The notes beneath the pieces are model-generated. The model worked only from the letters and a program-made list of their open reading frames with translations, did not search any database and was not told the origin of the DNA. Below are positions 21,377 to 29,591 of a stretch of DNA of 64,000 nucleotides, one piece after another. Position 1 is the stretch's first letter; every line of letters starts with the position of its first letter. The stretch comes from Clostridiales bacterium. GTDB taxonomy: Bacteria; Bacillota; Clostridia; Christensenellales; Borkfalkiaceae. A program made the position numbers and the translations under genes. The stretch is from the NCBI GenBank assembly GCA_015055725.1, contig SVHO01000002.1:1-64000 (forward strand), written 5' to 3'.

Positions 21377-21405
21377 ATTATAACTTAATTATCACAGTTT
21401 GTAAA
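21377..21405 (-). promoter_or_regulatory. Promoter of PHP gene: TTTACA-N17-TATAAT
   Basis: -35 21400-21405, -10 21377-21382. Confidence 0.75.
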
Positions 21406-21441
21406 TGCGATTTATTATTTGCTATATGTGATTATTTATTT
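21405..21441. promoter_or_regulatory. Tandem half-sites ATGCGATTTATTATTT / ATGTGATTATTTATTT, 21-bp spacing
   Basis: 13/16 identity, same register as the other two sites. Confidence 0.65.
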
Positions 21442-21460
21442 TATTTTTAGACACGTAAAA

Positions 21461-21482
21461 AAGCCACCTTAGAAGGTGGCTT
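21461..21482 (-). terminator. Terminator of nagA-nagB-like operon
   Basis: aagccacctt-ag-aaggtggctt hairpin followed by T-tract on minus strand. Confidence 0.8.
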
Positions 21483-21502
21483 TTAGCGCGGTTTATTAAG
21501 GA

Positions 21503-22492
21503 TTAATAACCAACCTTTTCCCAGCAATCAAATGGAGCTGCAAGTTCATCAGAAACAAGAACTTGGGTCTTCATAAGTTGAAGCATAGAAGAAGGAATTA
21601 ACGGAGTGACAGGTCCATGAAGAACAAGACGTGAAGTCATTCTTTGCCATGAAGAGAACGTGCCGTTGGTTAAAAGTGCGTGAACTTCAATTCTTTCTCT
21701 TGCATTTTTAACGTCGATAGGTCCAATGGTTGCAGCCTTAGGTGGAACGTCAGCAATATAACCAGATTGACCGAACACACCGTGCAATGAGTTTTGAGCA
21801 ACGGTAAGTGGGTGCAAATCAACGATTCTAGCCTTCATATTGAGCCATTCGTCAATTTGAGCCTTAGTGGGTTCTTTAGAACCGTCAAAACCTTCAGGGA
21901 AGAAGTCTGCAACAGGGTCGATAAACGCCATATGACCAGTCCAACCAGGTGAAGAAGAGCAGATGTCTGCACCGCCTTCGCCACAATCAGTAATCATATC
22001 AGAATAACTGTTGATGTTTTTGTTGGTAGGATAGTGAACGTTTTCTAAAGGCATACGAAGTTTTTCATCAATTTGATAAACTAAGTATTTAAGCATTGAG
22101 TGTGCAAAACCAGCCTTGTAAGTTTCGGGTGCGATATTGCCATCTTGGTCAGCCCATTCGTCCATAGCAAAAAGGTGCACGTTTTTGCAGTCTACTTTAA
22201 AGTAGTTGATGAGTTGTGCAAGTGGAATATAAGTATCGGGTTCGGGGTTTCCGAGAATAAGGGTAATTTTCTTACCTTTTTCCGATGCTTCTTTAATCCT
22301 TGCAAAAAGGGTTGCGATAAGAACGGGGTGTGGGTTCATCATAACTTTGATGTTGAAATCAGGATTTGAGTGTTTTTCCAAATCCGTTCCACTGATTTTG
22401 CGAAGTTTTTCACAAAGTTCCCTGTCCTTGAAAGGTACGAAGTTCGCAGGTCTAAAAGCGAAATCCGTTGCCGGTTCAAATATTTTGTTCAT
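21503..22492 (-). CDS. Glucosamine-6-phosphate deaminase/isomerase-like protein (divergent)
   Basis: ITLILGNPEPDTYIPLAQL, FAMDEWADQDG, GWTGHMAFIDP. Confidence 0.75.
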   Translation of the reverse strand: MNKIFEPATDFAFRPANFVPFKDRELCEKLRKISGTDLEKHSNPDFNIKVMMNPHPVLIATLFARIKEASEKGKKITLILGNPEPDTYIPLAQLINYFKVDCKNVHLFAMDEWADQDGNIAPETYKAGFAHSMLKYLVYQIDEKLRMPLENVHYPTNKNINSYSDMITDCGEGGADICSSSPGWTGHMAFIDPVADFFPEGFDGSKEPTKAQIDEWLNMKARIVDLHPLTVAQNSLHGVFGQSGYIADVPPKAATIGPIDVKNARERIEVHALLTNGTFSSWQRMTSRLVLHGPVTPLIPSSMLQLMKTQVLVSDELAAPFDCWEKVGY

Positions 22493-23631
22493 TATTGTAT
22501 TTCTCCTTTTTTAATAGTTTTTTTAACGTTAAATTTATCGTCGACAAATATAAGGTCTGCATCACAATCTTCCCCTATTCTGCCGATAAAATTCATATTT
22601 AATGCACGTGCAGGGTTGGTTGAGCCAAACCTAAACGCATCACATACCGAACAGCCCGTATGCACCATGAAGTTTCCACAAGCGATATCAAGCGTTAAGC
22701 CTGAACCCGCAATTTCACCTGCATTATCGAAGTGAATGTCAGTTGCTTCTTCAAATCCTGGAGGAATTGGCCCGTCACAAACGAATTGGTCTGCTATAAG
22801 AATAATTCTATCATCACCTTTTATGCGACGAACAAGACGTTGCATATAAGGAACGACGTGTATTCCCATTCTATCCGATATGAGTTCTGCAAAAATTTCT
22901 TTATTGTAATTAACAGTTTCGTCAACACACACGCCCCTGCACTCAGAATAATGTTCAATAGTACCCGTAGCGTTAGTGTGGTGGGTTGCAATTTTTAAGC
23001 CGTAAGGAATATATTTTTCAATTTGCGCAGGCGTTGCTTCACTATGAGCAACTGAAAAAACGATGTTCGGTATTTCTTTTTTAACGTCTTTAACGAACTG
23101 GTCAATCCCTTCGCGTTCGGGCGCAATACACCAAACTTTTGCAGTATCTTTTGCCCTTTTAACTATGTCGATATATTCGTCGTGAACGATTGCGTCTTTC
23201 CAAACGTTTTTCTCCCTTTCACAGCCGAAGTTTGGCGACAAATACGGACCTTCCATATAAAAGCCTAAGAAGTTGTCAAAATCGCCGTTATCCCTTGCCT
23301 TTAATATGTTATCTATTGCGCCTATATAAGCGTCTTTATTAAGATTGTTGTAAAGAGCGGGCAAAACACTCGTCACACCGTGTTCCATAAGATGACGTGA
23401 AGTTTCTTTTGGATTTTCAAAAATCCACATGTTGTCTGCCGCATGCGTATGTATATCAATAAGGCCAGGGCCAACGTATAACCCTTCAGCATCAATAATT
23501 TCCGCGCCGACAGGAATTTCAACGTCTTTCGCTTTGCCGTGCTTAATAATCTTTCCGTCTTCAATCAAAATCACGCCGTTGGGAACGAAATGGTCATACA
23601 TAACCAAAGTTCCGTTAACTATCGCTTTCAT
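22492..23631 (-). CDS. nagA: N-acetylglucosamine-6-phosphate deacetylase
   Basis: GPGLIDIHTHAADN, YMEGPYLSP, THHTNATG, amidohydrolase pattern. Confidence 0.88.
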   Translation of the reverse strand: MKAIVNGTLVMYDHFVPNGVILIEDGKIIKHGKAKDVEIPVGAEIIDAEGLYVGPGLIDIHTHAADNMWIFENPKETSRHLMEHGVTSVLPALYNNLNKDAYIGAIDNILKARDNGDFDNFLGFYMEGPYLSPNFGCEREKNVWKDAIVHDEYIDIVKRAKDTAKVWCIAPEREGIDQFVKDVKKEIPNIVFSVAHSEATPAQIEKYIPYGLKIATHHTNATGTIEHYSECRGVCVDETVNYNKEIFAELISDRMGIHVVPYMQRLVRRIKGDDRIILIADQFVCDGPIPPGFEEATDIHFDNAGEIAGSGLTLDIACGNFMVHTGCSVCDAFRFGSTNPARALNMNFIGRIGEDCDADLIFVDDKFNVKKTIKKGEIQ

Positions 23632-23677
23632 CTGCGTTTTTATCTCCTATTAGGCATTTTCTACCAATTATACGTCT

Positions 23678-23706
23678 ATTATAAAGTGTTTTATTGCTTT
23701 TGTCAA
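23678..23706 (-). promoter_or_regulatory. Promoter of nagA operon: TTGACA-N17-TATAAT
   Basis: Exact consensus hexamers with 17-nt spacer, no 21-bp repeat. Confidence 0.85.
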
Positions 23707-23763
23707 TGGAAAAACTAAAATTAAAATTCAATTTGCAGTTTTAATTGTTTTTTACTATAAATT

Positions 23764-24405
23764 TTATATACCTTTTGGCATTGAAGTGATAAGCCCTTGA
23801 AGGTGATTTGAATAGCCGAACTCACCCGCAATAAAATTTTCACCGTCACAACTAAAAGTGCTAACTGATGCGTTAACCACGTACGGCACTTGTTGCATTT
23901 GTGATAAGTCAATTCCACAAACGGCACATTGCAATGCGCGTATAAATCCACCGTGCGTACAAACAACAACTGTTTTCCCATTTTGCTCTTTGGCAATTTT
24001 TTTAATAACGTTAATTGCTCGTATTTGCAATTCAGAATAAGATTCGCCACCCGTGGGGCGCGCAAACCCGACGTTTTCTTCCCAAACTTTATAATCTTCT
24101 GGGAACAATGTTTTTAAGTCTAAAAACTTTAAGCCTTCCCACTTGCCACCGTAAAGTTCACGCAAGGCGGTATCTGTGACTATTTCTTTTGAAAGTTTTT
24201 TAGCAAGTGGCAAAACGGTATCGTATGCTCGAATTAAATCACTTGAATACACGCTATCAACCTTAAAGTTTTGATACACGTATTCACACGCGCGTTCCGC
24301 CTGTTTAATGCCCGTCTCTGATAATGGTGAGTCTATGTGCCCCGTATACGTTTTATCCACGTTAGACGCGCTGTTTCCGTGCCTTATAATAATAAAATTA
24401 GTCAT
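23764..24405 (-). CDS. Histidine phosphatase family protein (phosphoglycerate mutase-like)
   Basis: IIIRHGNSASN, ELYGGKWEGL, VVCTHGGFIRAL. Confidence 0.9.
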   Translation of the reverse strand: MTNFIIIRHGNSASNVDKTYTGHIDSPLSETGIKQAERACEYVYQNFKVDSVYSSDLIRAYDTVLPLAKKLSKEIVTDTALRELYGGKWEGLKFLDLKTLFPEDYKVWEENVGFARPTGGESYSELQIRAINVIKKIAKEQNGKTVVVCTHGGFIRALQCAVCGIDLSQMQQVPYVVNASVSTFSCDGENFIAGEFGYSNHLQGLITSMPKGI

Positions 24406-24470
24406 AATTCACCTCTAAATTTTATTTTACAATATTTGATTGTAAAAGTCTAACGAATATTTGCAAAATA

Positions 24471-24500
24471 AAAATATCCTTTGTAGTTAAAGGATATTTT
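24471..24500 (-). terminator. Terminator after plsC-like gene
   Basis: 12-bp perfect stem aaaatatccttt / aaaggatatttt. Confidence 0.75.
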
Positions 24501-24502
24501 AG

Positions 24503-25273
24503 TTATTTTGATTTTGGATAATCTTTCTTTTTTATGTTAGCATAAGGAACAACCGTATGCACTGGCAACTCTTTTGCAAGATTTGTAATAGCCTGCTTTA
24601 GCTCGTCCCTGATTTCTTTTTTATGTTCTTCTACGGGTGCGTTCGCGTTGTACTTTATAGGTTTACCAAACACAACTTTTTTAAGTTTTGGCGCGTTATA
24701 CATAGGCACGAAATTAATTTCTTTCCCCGTGCTTTTATAGTAAAGCCTTGCAACGTCAACGAAATTATCTTGAAACTCGTTAACAATCTCGTTATAAGGG
24801 GTGTGACACTCTGGGAAAATTATTATATGCGCGCCCTCTTTAAGCCCTGTCACCGACTGCTTAAACGTGTTCATTATTCGCATATCCTTATAAACACCTA
24901 TTCCATCCGCATTTCTATGTAAATATGCAAAAAGTGGAGCTATAACATGCGCTACTATTTTATAAAACCAACGCGTGCTTTTGGGTTTATACGGCCAAAA
25001 ATCTTCCATTGCGTAGGCTGGAATTTCTTTCGCACTCATCATATGCCCTATAAGCCATATATACTTCTTTTTTGGGAAAAGAAGTTCTGCTGTTAACGGG
25101 CCGTGAATTTGCGAGTGATTGCCAACAATAACGCACGCTTCGTCGGGTATATTTTCAAGCCCAACGAATTCTTTTTTTCCGTAAAAGAACCGCACCATAC
25201 TTTCCAAAAATAAGAAAAATTTACCTTTCTTTTTTTGAAAACAACTTTTGTTCTTTTTATTCTTTTTCGCCAT
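24503..25273 (-). CDS. 1-acylglycerol-3-phosphate acyltransferase-like (PlsC family)
   Basis: VIVGNHSQIHGPL (NHxxxxD-like), IIFPECHTPYNE; start refined to MAKKNKKNK at 25273. Confidence 0.8.
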   Translation of the reverse strand: MAKKNKKNKSCFQKKKGKFFLFLESMVRFFYGKKEFVGLENIPDEACVIVGNHSQIHGPLTAELLFPKKKYIWLIGHMMSAKEIPAYAMEDFWPYKPKSTRWFYKIVAHVIAPLFAYLHRNADGIGVYKDMRIMNTFKQSVTGLKEGAHIIIFPECHTPYNEIVNEFQDNFVDVARLYYKSTGKEINFVPMYNAPKLKKVVFGKPIKYNANAPVEEHKKEIRDELKQAITNLAKELPVHTVVPYANIKKKDYPKSK

Positions 25274-25760
25274 TTTCTTCCGTGTTAGCCTTCTCTTTTG
25301 CTTTTGCGCGTGCGTTAGTATCAACGCTCTTTCCATACACCACAAGGCGTTGGAAAATAAATTCGGTCACAAAGTTTACAAGCATAGTCACAAACTTAAC
25401 TAAAATTTCATTCCAACCGAGAGTTTGCACCAAATATATATCTGCAAGATGTATTGAAAGGGGCGCAAAAACCAAGTAATATCCAAGTGTTTTAAGCATT
25501 GCAACAGGAACGTTGTTCGCCGATTGGAAAGTAAATTTTCTATTCAACGTAAAATTCCATAAAACTGAAAGCGTTAACGAAATATACGCCTTAATAACGT
25601 AATCAAGGTTAGGAATTAAATCCAACAACGTAAAACTAATCAATTCAATCGCGCCTGCACTGATTGAAAACATCAAGAACTTAAGCGCACGAAAAACTTC
25701 TTTTTTCTCTTTAACCACGTAAGCCACCTTTCCTTTAATTAAATTTTCTTCACGAAACAA
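25257..25760 (-). CDS. GtrA-like membrane protein
   Basis: FLMFSISAGAIELISFTLL...LSVLWNFTLNRKFTFQS. Confidence 0.85.
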   Translation of the reverse strand: MFREENLIKGKVAYVVKEKKEVFRALKFLMFSISAGAIELISFTLLDLIPNLDYVIKAYISLTLSVLWNFTLNRKFTFQSANNVPVAMLKTLGYYLVFAPLSIHLADIYLVQTLGWNEILVKFVTMLVNFVTEFIFQRLVVYGKSVDTNARAKAKEKANTEENGEKE

Positions 25761-26863
25761 CGGCGACGCTTATGGTTGCGCACAGAAAAATGTTTCCACA
25801 TGCTTTGGACTTCTGCATTGAGTTCTAATTCAGGGCCCGTTTCACAATATTTAACGCCGTTATCAATAAGCATTTTAACCACGTGGTCCATAATAATAGC
25901 AGGAACGCCTTGGCTTTGATATTCAGGCTTAACCGCAATAAAGAACATTTCCAACACGTCGTTTTTGCCACGAAGCGCTTTAAGAAGCCTAAAAATACCA
26001 AAAGGCAAAAGTTTTCCGTTAGATTTTTTAAGAGCCTTCGCAATTGACGGAACGAGAACTGCAAAGCCAACTAAAACGTTGTTTTTATCTTTTACTGAAC
26101 AAATATATTTTAAATTCATTAAAGGTATATTATCAGCAACCGTTTTATTGATAACGTTATCTGTTAGCGGGACCGTGCCGTATAGTTTAGAAAAGGCTTG
26201 GTCAATAACCTTAAACGCTTCATATGCATCGGCTTCTAATTCTTTCGTCTTTTTGTAAGTGACGAGTTTATATCCGTTTTTCTTTTGTAAATATTCGCTT
26301 ATTTTAGCAAGTTTAGGGTCGCGCTTTTCAGGAACGGTTAAAAGATATTCAACCCAGTCAACTTCCTTCGTTAGCCCCAATTTTTCCATATGGGTTAAAT
26401 AATATTCGTAATTATAGAAAGTTATTGACATATTGAGTTCGTCAAACCCTTCTATAAGCATGCCTTCGTGATCCATATCGGTAAACCCAATCGGCCCTAT
26501 AACGCCGTCGTATCCCCTATTTTTGCCCCATTCAACGACCTTGTTAAAGAGAGCGGAAGAAACTTCAAAATCGTCAATAAAATCAAAGCGAGTAAAACGG
26601 ATATACGAAGTACCCCATTTTTTGTTTGCTGCGTGGTTTATTAACCCAGCAATTCTACCAACTATCTTATCGTTTTTATAAGCAAGATACAACTTGGTTT
26701 CACAAAAATCGTAAGCAGGGTTTTCTTTTTTGGTAAAAGTCGCAAGTTCATCACTCGTTAAAAACGGCACGAAAGCAGGTACGTTTTTATAAAGTTTGTT
26801 TGGGAATTCCACCCATTTTTTTAAATCTTTTTTAGTTAAAACTTCCTTAACAACAACAGCCAT
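25739..26863 (-). CDS. GNAT-like N-acyltransferase family protein
   Basis: NKIVGRIAGLINH, FFIAVKPEYQSQGVPAIIMDHV. Confidence 0.65.
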   Translation of the reverse strand: MAVVVKEVLTKKDLKKWVEFPNKLYKNVPAFVPFLTSDELATFTKKENPAYDFCETKLYLAYKNDKIVGRIAGLINHAANKKWGTSYIRFTRFDFIDDFEVSSALFNKVVEWGKNRGYDGVIGPIGFTDMDHEGMLIEGFDELNMSITFYNYEYYLTHMEKLGLTKEVDWVEYLLTVPEKRDPKLAKISEYLQKKNGYKLVTYKKTKELEADAYEAFKVIDQAFSKLYGTVPLTDNVINKTVADNIPLMNLKYICSVKDKNNVLVGFAVLVPSIAKALKKSNGKLLPFGIFRLLKALRGKNDVLEMFFIAVKPEYQSQGVPAIIMDHVVKMLIDNGVKYCETGPELELNAEVQSMWKHFSVRNHKRRRCFVKKI

Positions 26864-26877
26864 AATCCACCTATAAA

Positions 26878-27750
26878 TTAAAGAAATTCAATCAAAGATT
26901 TACCATTTATTTTTGGTGAAACAACTACGCCTATCGTTCCAGGCCCACAATGCGCACACGCGTTAATGGGAACTACGCCTTTTATATATTTACCACCAAG
27001 CAAGTTTTCTGCATAATCATAAACGTATTGAGCAACTTTTTCGTTGCAATCAAAGTTTATAATAGTGTAATCATATTCTTCTTTTGAGAATTCTTTAAGT
27101 CCTAAATCTAAAGCATCAATCATCGCTCTTTTAACGTTTTTAATTATGCCGTCTTTTTCAAGAGCGCCGTCTTTAAGAACTATAACGGGTTTAATGCCAA
27201 TCGTGTTGCCAATAAGCGCAACCGTTGGAGATATTCTACCACCGTTTTTAAGCGCAGTTAAATTTTCGGGAATAAATACGAAAGAACCCATCTTGTTTCT
27301 GCCGTTTTCAATAACGCTTGCAATTTCTTCAATAGGCGTTCCCTTTGCAATCTCATCGTAAGCATAAAAAACGTGGGACAACATGTTTGATGAAAGTGAA
27401 TAAGAGTCAACAACCACAAGTTTATCTTTAAAGTTTTGTTCGGCAACGTTTTTAAACAATTCATACATTGAAGAAAGTTTGCTCGAAATAGTAAAGTGAA
27501 TAATCTTTTCGTATCCCTTAGCAAAAAGATTTTCAAAATAATCTATAATTTCACCAAGCGGTGGGGTTGAAGTTTTAATGTTCTTTCCACCACGCATAGC
27601 GTCTTTAAGTTGGTCTTGATTGATAGTGACACCGTCTAAATATTCTTCCCCATCAATAATGACGTTTAGAGGAAAAACGCTTATTTCATACTTTTTTAAC
27701 GCTTCATAATTAACTAAGCACGAAGTATCGGTTGAAACTAAAATTTTCAT
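26878..27750 (-). CDS. DegV family (fatty acid-binding) protein
   Basis: STDTSCL, TSTPPLGEIIDYFE, FTISSKLSSMYE, GGRISPTVALIGNTIGIKPVI. Confidence 0.93.
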   Translation of the reverse strand: MKILVSTDTSCLVNYEALKKYEISVFPLNVIIDGEEYLDGVTINQDQLKDAMRGGKNIKTSTPPLGEIIDYFENLFAKGYEKIIHFTISSKLSSMYELFKNVAEQNFKDKLVVVDSYSLSSNMLSHVFYAYDEIAKGTPIEEIASVIENGRNKMGSFVFIPENLTALKNGGRISPTVALIGNTIGIKPVIVLKDGALEKDGIIKNVKRAMIDALDLGLKEFSKEEYDYTIINFDCNEKVAQYVYDYAENLLGGKYIKGVVPINACAHCGPGTIGVVVSPKINGKSLIEFL

Positions 27751-27923
27751 TTGTTCTCTCTCCTACAACTTTTTACGAATATACTTAAAACACACACTCG
27801 CCCTTATTATAAGTGTATTCATACTATCACACAAAAATAAACACTAAATAAACAAACGGCAACTTTTTTAATTTTTATAAAAAATTATTTAGTGATTATT
27901 TAAAGATATATGCCCTATCCTTT

Positions 27924-27992
27924 CACACTACGAACCATAACAAAAAGCACGGCATAAAACCGTGCTTTTCATTATGGTGCGAGTAGCAGGAC
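27924..27992 (-). repeat. Copy 1 of 69-bp direct repeat: tRNA-Leu 3' end fragment plus terminator
   Basis: 62/69 identical to 28072-28140; includes GTCCTGCTACTCGCACCA without the rest of the tRNA. Confidence 0.85.
27939..27973 (-). terminator. Terminator in repeat copy 1
   Basis: GCACGG/CCGTGC stem with flanking A/T tracts. Confidence 0.65.
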
Positions 27993-28071
27993 GCTCGTAC
28001 GCTTTCGCTCCCGAGTCCTTGTCCGTCTAAAGTTTGCCCATCACTTGACGGATGAACGACAGGTTCATTCA

Positions 28072-28140
28072 CACACTACGTGCAATAACAAAAAACACGG
28101 CATAAAACCGTGTTTTTTGTTATGGTGCGAGTAGCAGGAC
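28072..28140 (-). repeat. Copy 2 of 69-bp direct repeat, spanning the 3' end of the intact tRNA-Leu and its terminator
   Basis: 148-bp offset from copy 1. Confidence 0.85.
28087..28121 (-). terminator. tRNA-Leu terminator
   Basis: 14-bp perfect stem aacaaaaaacacgg / ccgtgttttttgtt. Confidence 0.85.
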
Positions 28141-28208
28141 TTGAACCTGTATGGCTGTTAACCATTAGAATCTGAATCTAACGCGTCTGCCAATTCCGCC
28201 ATACTCGC
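28123..28208 (-). tRNA. tRNA-Leu (anticodon CAG), CCA encoded
   Basis: Acceptor GCGAGTA/TACTCGC, anticodon stem TTAGA/TCTAA with loop TTCAGAT, long variable arm. Confidence 0.95.
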
Positions 28209-28234
28209 CTAAGCAGTTATTTTTTCTGCTTAAA

Positions 28235-28519
28235 TTAAATTTCAAAATCAACTGCAACGCTAGTTTTAGTGACTGCGTGCATATGTTTTTTTACAACGTT
28301 TACGTGATATTCATCTTTTTGATAGTCGCTAAGAGCATTCATATCGTCTAAGACGACTGCCAAAATAACGTCGTAAGACCTTGCAGAGTGCAAGCAATCT
28401 ACACCCACTTCTATATCTTTAAGCATAGGAACGTTCCCTTTCATGCTCAAAAGAACTTCTTTTGCTTTTTGGGGACTTTCCCCGTCGTTTAGTTTAAAAC
28501 ATACAACGTGTTTAATCAT
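28235..28519 (-). CDS. Dabb (stress-responsive A/B barrel) domain protein
   Basis: MIKHVVCFKLNDGE...LKDIEVGVDCLHSARSYDVILAVVLDD; start refined. Confidence 0.85.
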   Translation of the reverse strand: MIKHVVCFKLNDGESPQKAKEVLLSMKGNVPMLKDIEVGVDCLHSARSYDVILAVVLDDMNALSDYQKDEYHVNVVKKHMHAVTKTSVAVDFEI

Positions 28520-28538
28520 AAGTGTTCTCCTAACAATT

Positions 28539-29591
28539 TTATTTAAGCGGGACAACCGCTTTCGCATTTAAAGTTAAGTCTGCAAAATTACGGCGTTGAT
28601 ATTGTAAATAGCCTTCTGCTCCTATCATTGCGCCGTTATCCGTGCAATAGCGTTTTTCTGGCAACACTAAATAAACGTTTTCTTTTTTTGCTCTTTTTTC
28701 TAGTGCTTCACGTAAATATCCGTTTGCACCAACGCCACCAGAAACGGCAAGCGTTTTATATCCGCACTCTTTGACCGCCTTAAACGCCTTATCCACAAGC
28801 ACGTCTATTGCAGAGTGTTGAAAACTTGACGCAACGTCGGCTTTATTTATTTCTACGCCTTTACTTTGTTGATTATGAACGTAATTTATAACGGCAGTTT
28901 TAAGCCCGCTATACGAAAAGTCGTAATCTCCGCCGTCATAATTTTTTAACATTTTTGGTAGTTTGATAACGTTTTCACCTTCTCGCGCAAGCCTTTCAAC
29001 GTTAGGTCCGCCAGGGTAATTTAACCCAAGCACTCTCGCAACTTTATCAAAGGCTTCGCCAACCGCGTCGTCTAGCGTGCTTCCTAAAACTTTTAAGTTG
29101 TAATAATCGTCAACGGCAATTATAGCCGTATGCCCACCGCTAGCCAAAATGGTTATAAAAGGTGGTTCTAATTTTTTATCCGCTATATAAGACGCGGATA
29201 TATGCCCCCTTATGTGACTGACGGGAACGAGCGGTTTACCAGTAGAAAAAGCGAGCGCCTTTGCAAACGACACCCCAACTAAAAGCGCGCCCAAAAGCCC
29301 CGCTCCTTCGGTGACGGCAAAAGCGTCTATATCGTTAAGCGAAAGATTAGCACTCTTTAAGGCTCGTTCAGTTGCGGTTAAAATTGCCGTAGTGTGCGTT
29401 CTTGACGCAATTTCTGGCACAACACCGCCAAAGCGCGCGTGTTCGGTTGCAGAACTGATAATCTCATCTGCCAAAACTTCTCTACCGTTTTTAACGATAG
29501 CAACCGCCGTTTCGTCACAAGACGTTTCTATCCCCATAATTATAGGGTCTTTTGCAAGCGGTAAATTTTTTATTTTTTCAAAATAACTCAT
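28539..29591 (-). CDS. tsaD: tRNA N6-adenosine threonylcarbamoyltransferase
   Basis: MGIETSCDETAVAIV, SHIRGHISASYI, TILASGGHTAII, GGVGANGYLREAL. Confidence 0.96.
   Translation of the reverse strand: MSYFEKIKNLPLAKDPIIMGIETSCDETAVAIVKNGREVLADEIISSATEHARFGGVVPEIASRTHTTAILTATERALKSANLSLNDIDAFAVTEGAGLLGALLVGVSFAKALAFSTGKPLVPVSHIRGHISASYIADKKLEPPFITILASGGHTAIIAVDDYYNLKVLGSTLDDAVGEAFDKVARVLGLNYPGGPNVERLAREGENVIKLPKMLKNYDGGDYDFSYSGLKTAVINYVHNQQSKGVEINKADVASSFQHSAIDVLVDKAFKAVKECGYKTLAVSGGVGANGYLREALEKRAKKENVYLVLPEKRYCTDNGAMIGAEGYLQYQRRNFADLTLNAKAVVPLK

Noticed and set aside
17741-21441. CRISPR or dispersed REP-type repeats
   Set aside because: Only three paired copies, each fixed against a promoter -35; no spacers or cas genes, so a regulatory operator fits better
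25274-25345. Upstream start of the PlsC-like ORF (MWCMERALILTHAQ...)
   Set aside because: Would overlap GtrA by ~90 bp; the internal ATG at 25273 gives normal coupling
27975-28071. Second tRNA gene next to tRNA-Leu
   Set aside because: Only the last 18 nt match a tRNA; no 5' acceptor arm, D-arm or anticodon arm can be drawn
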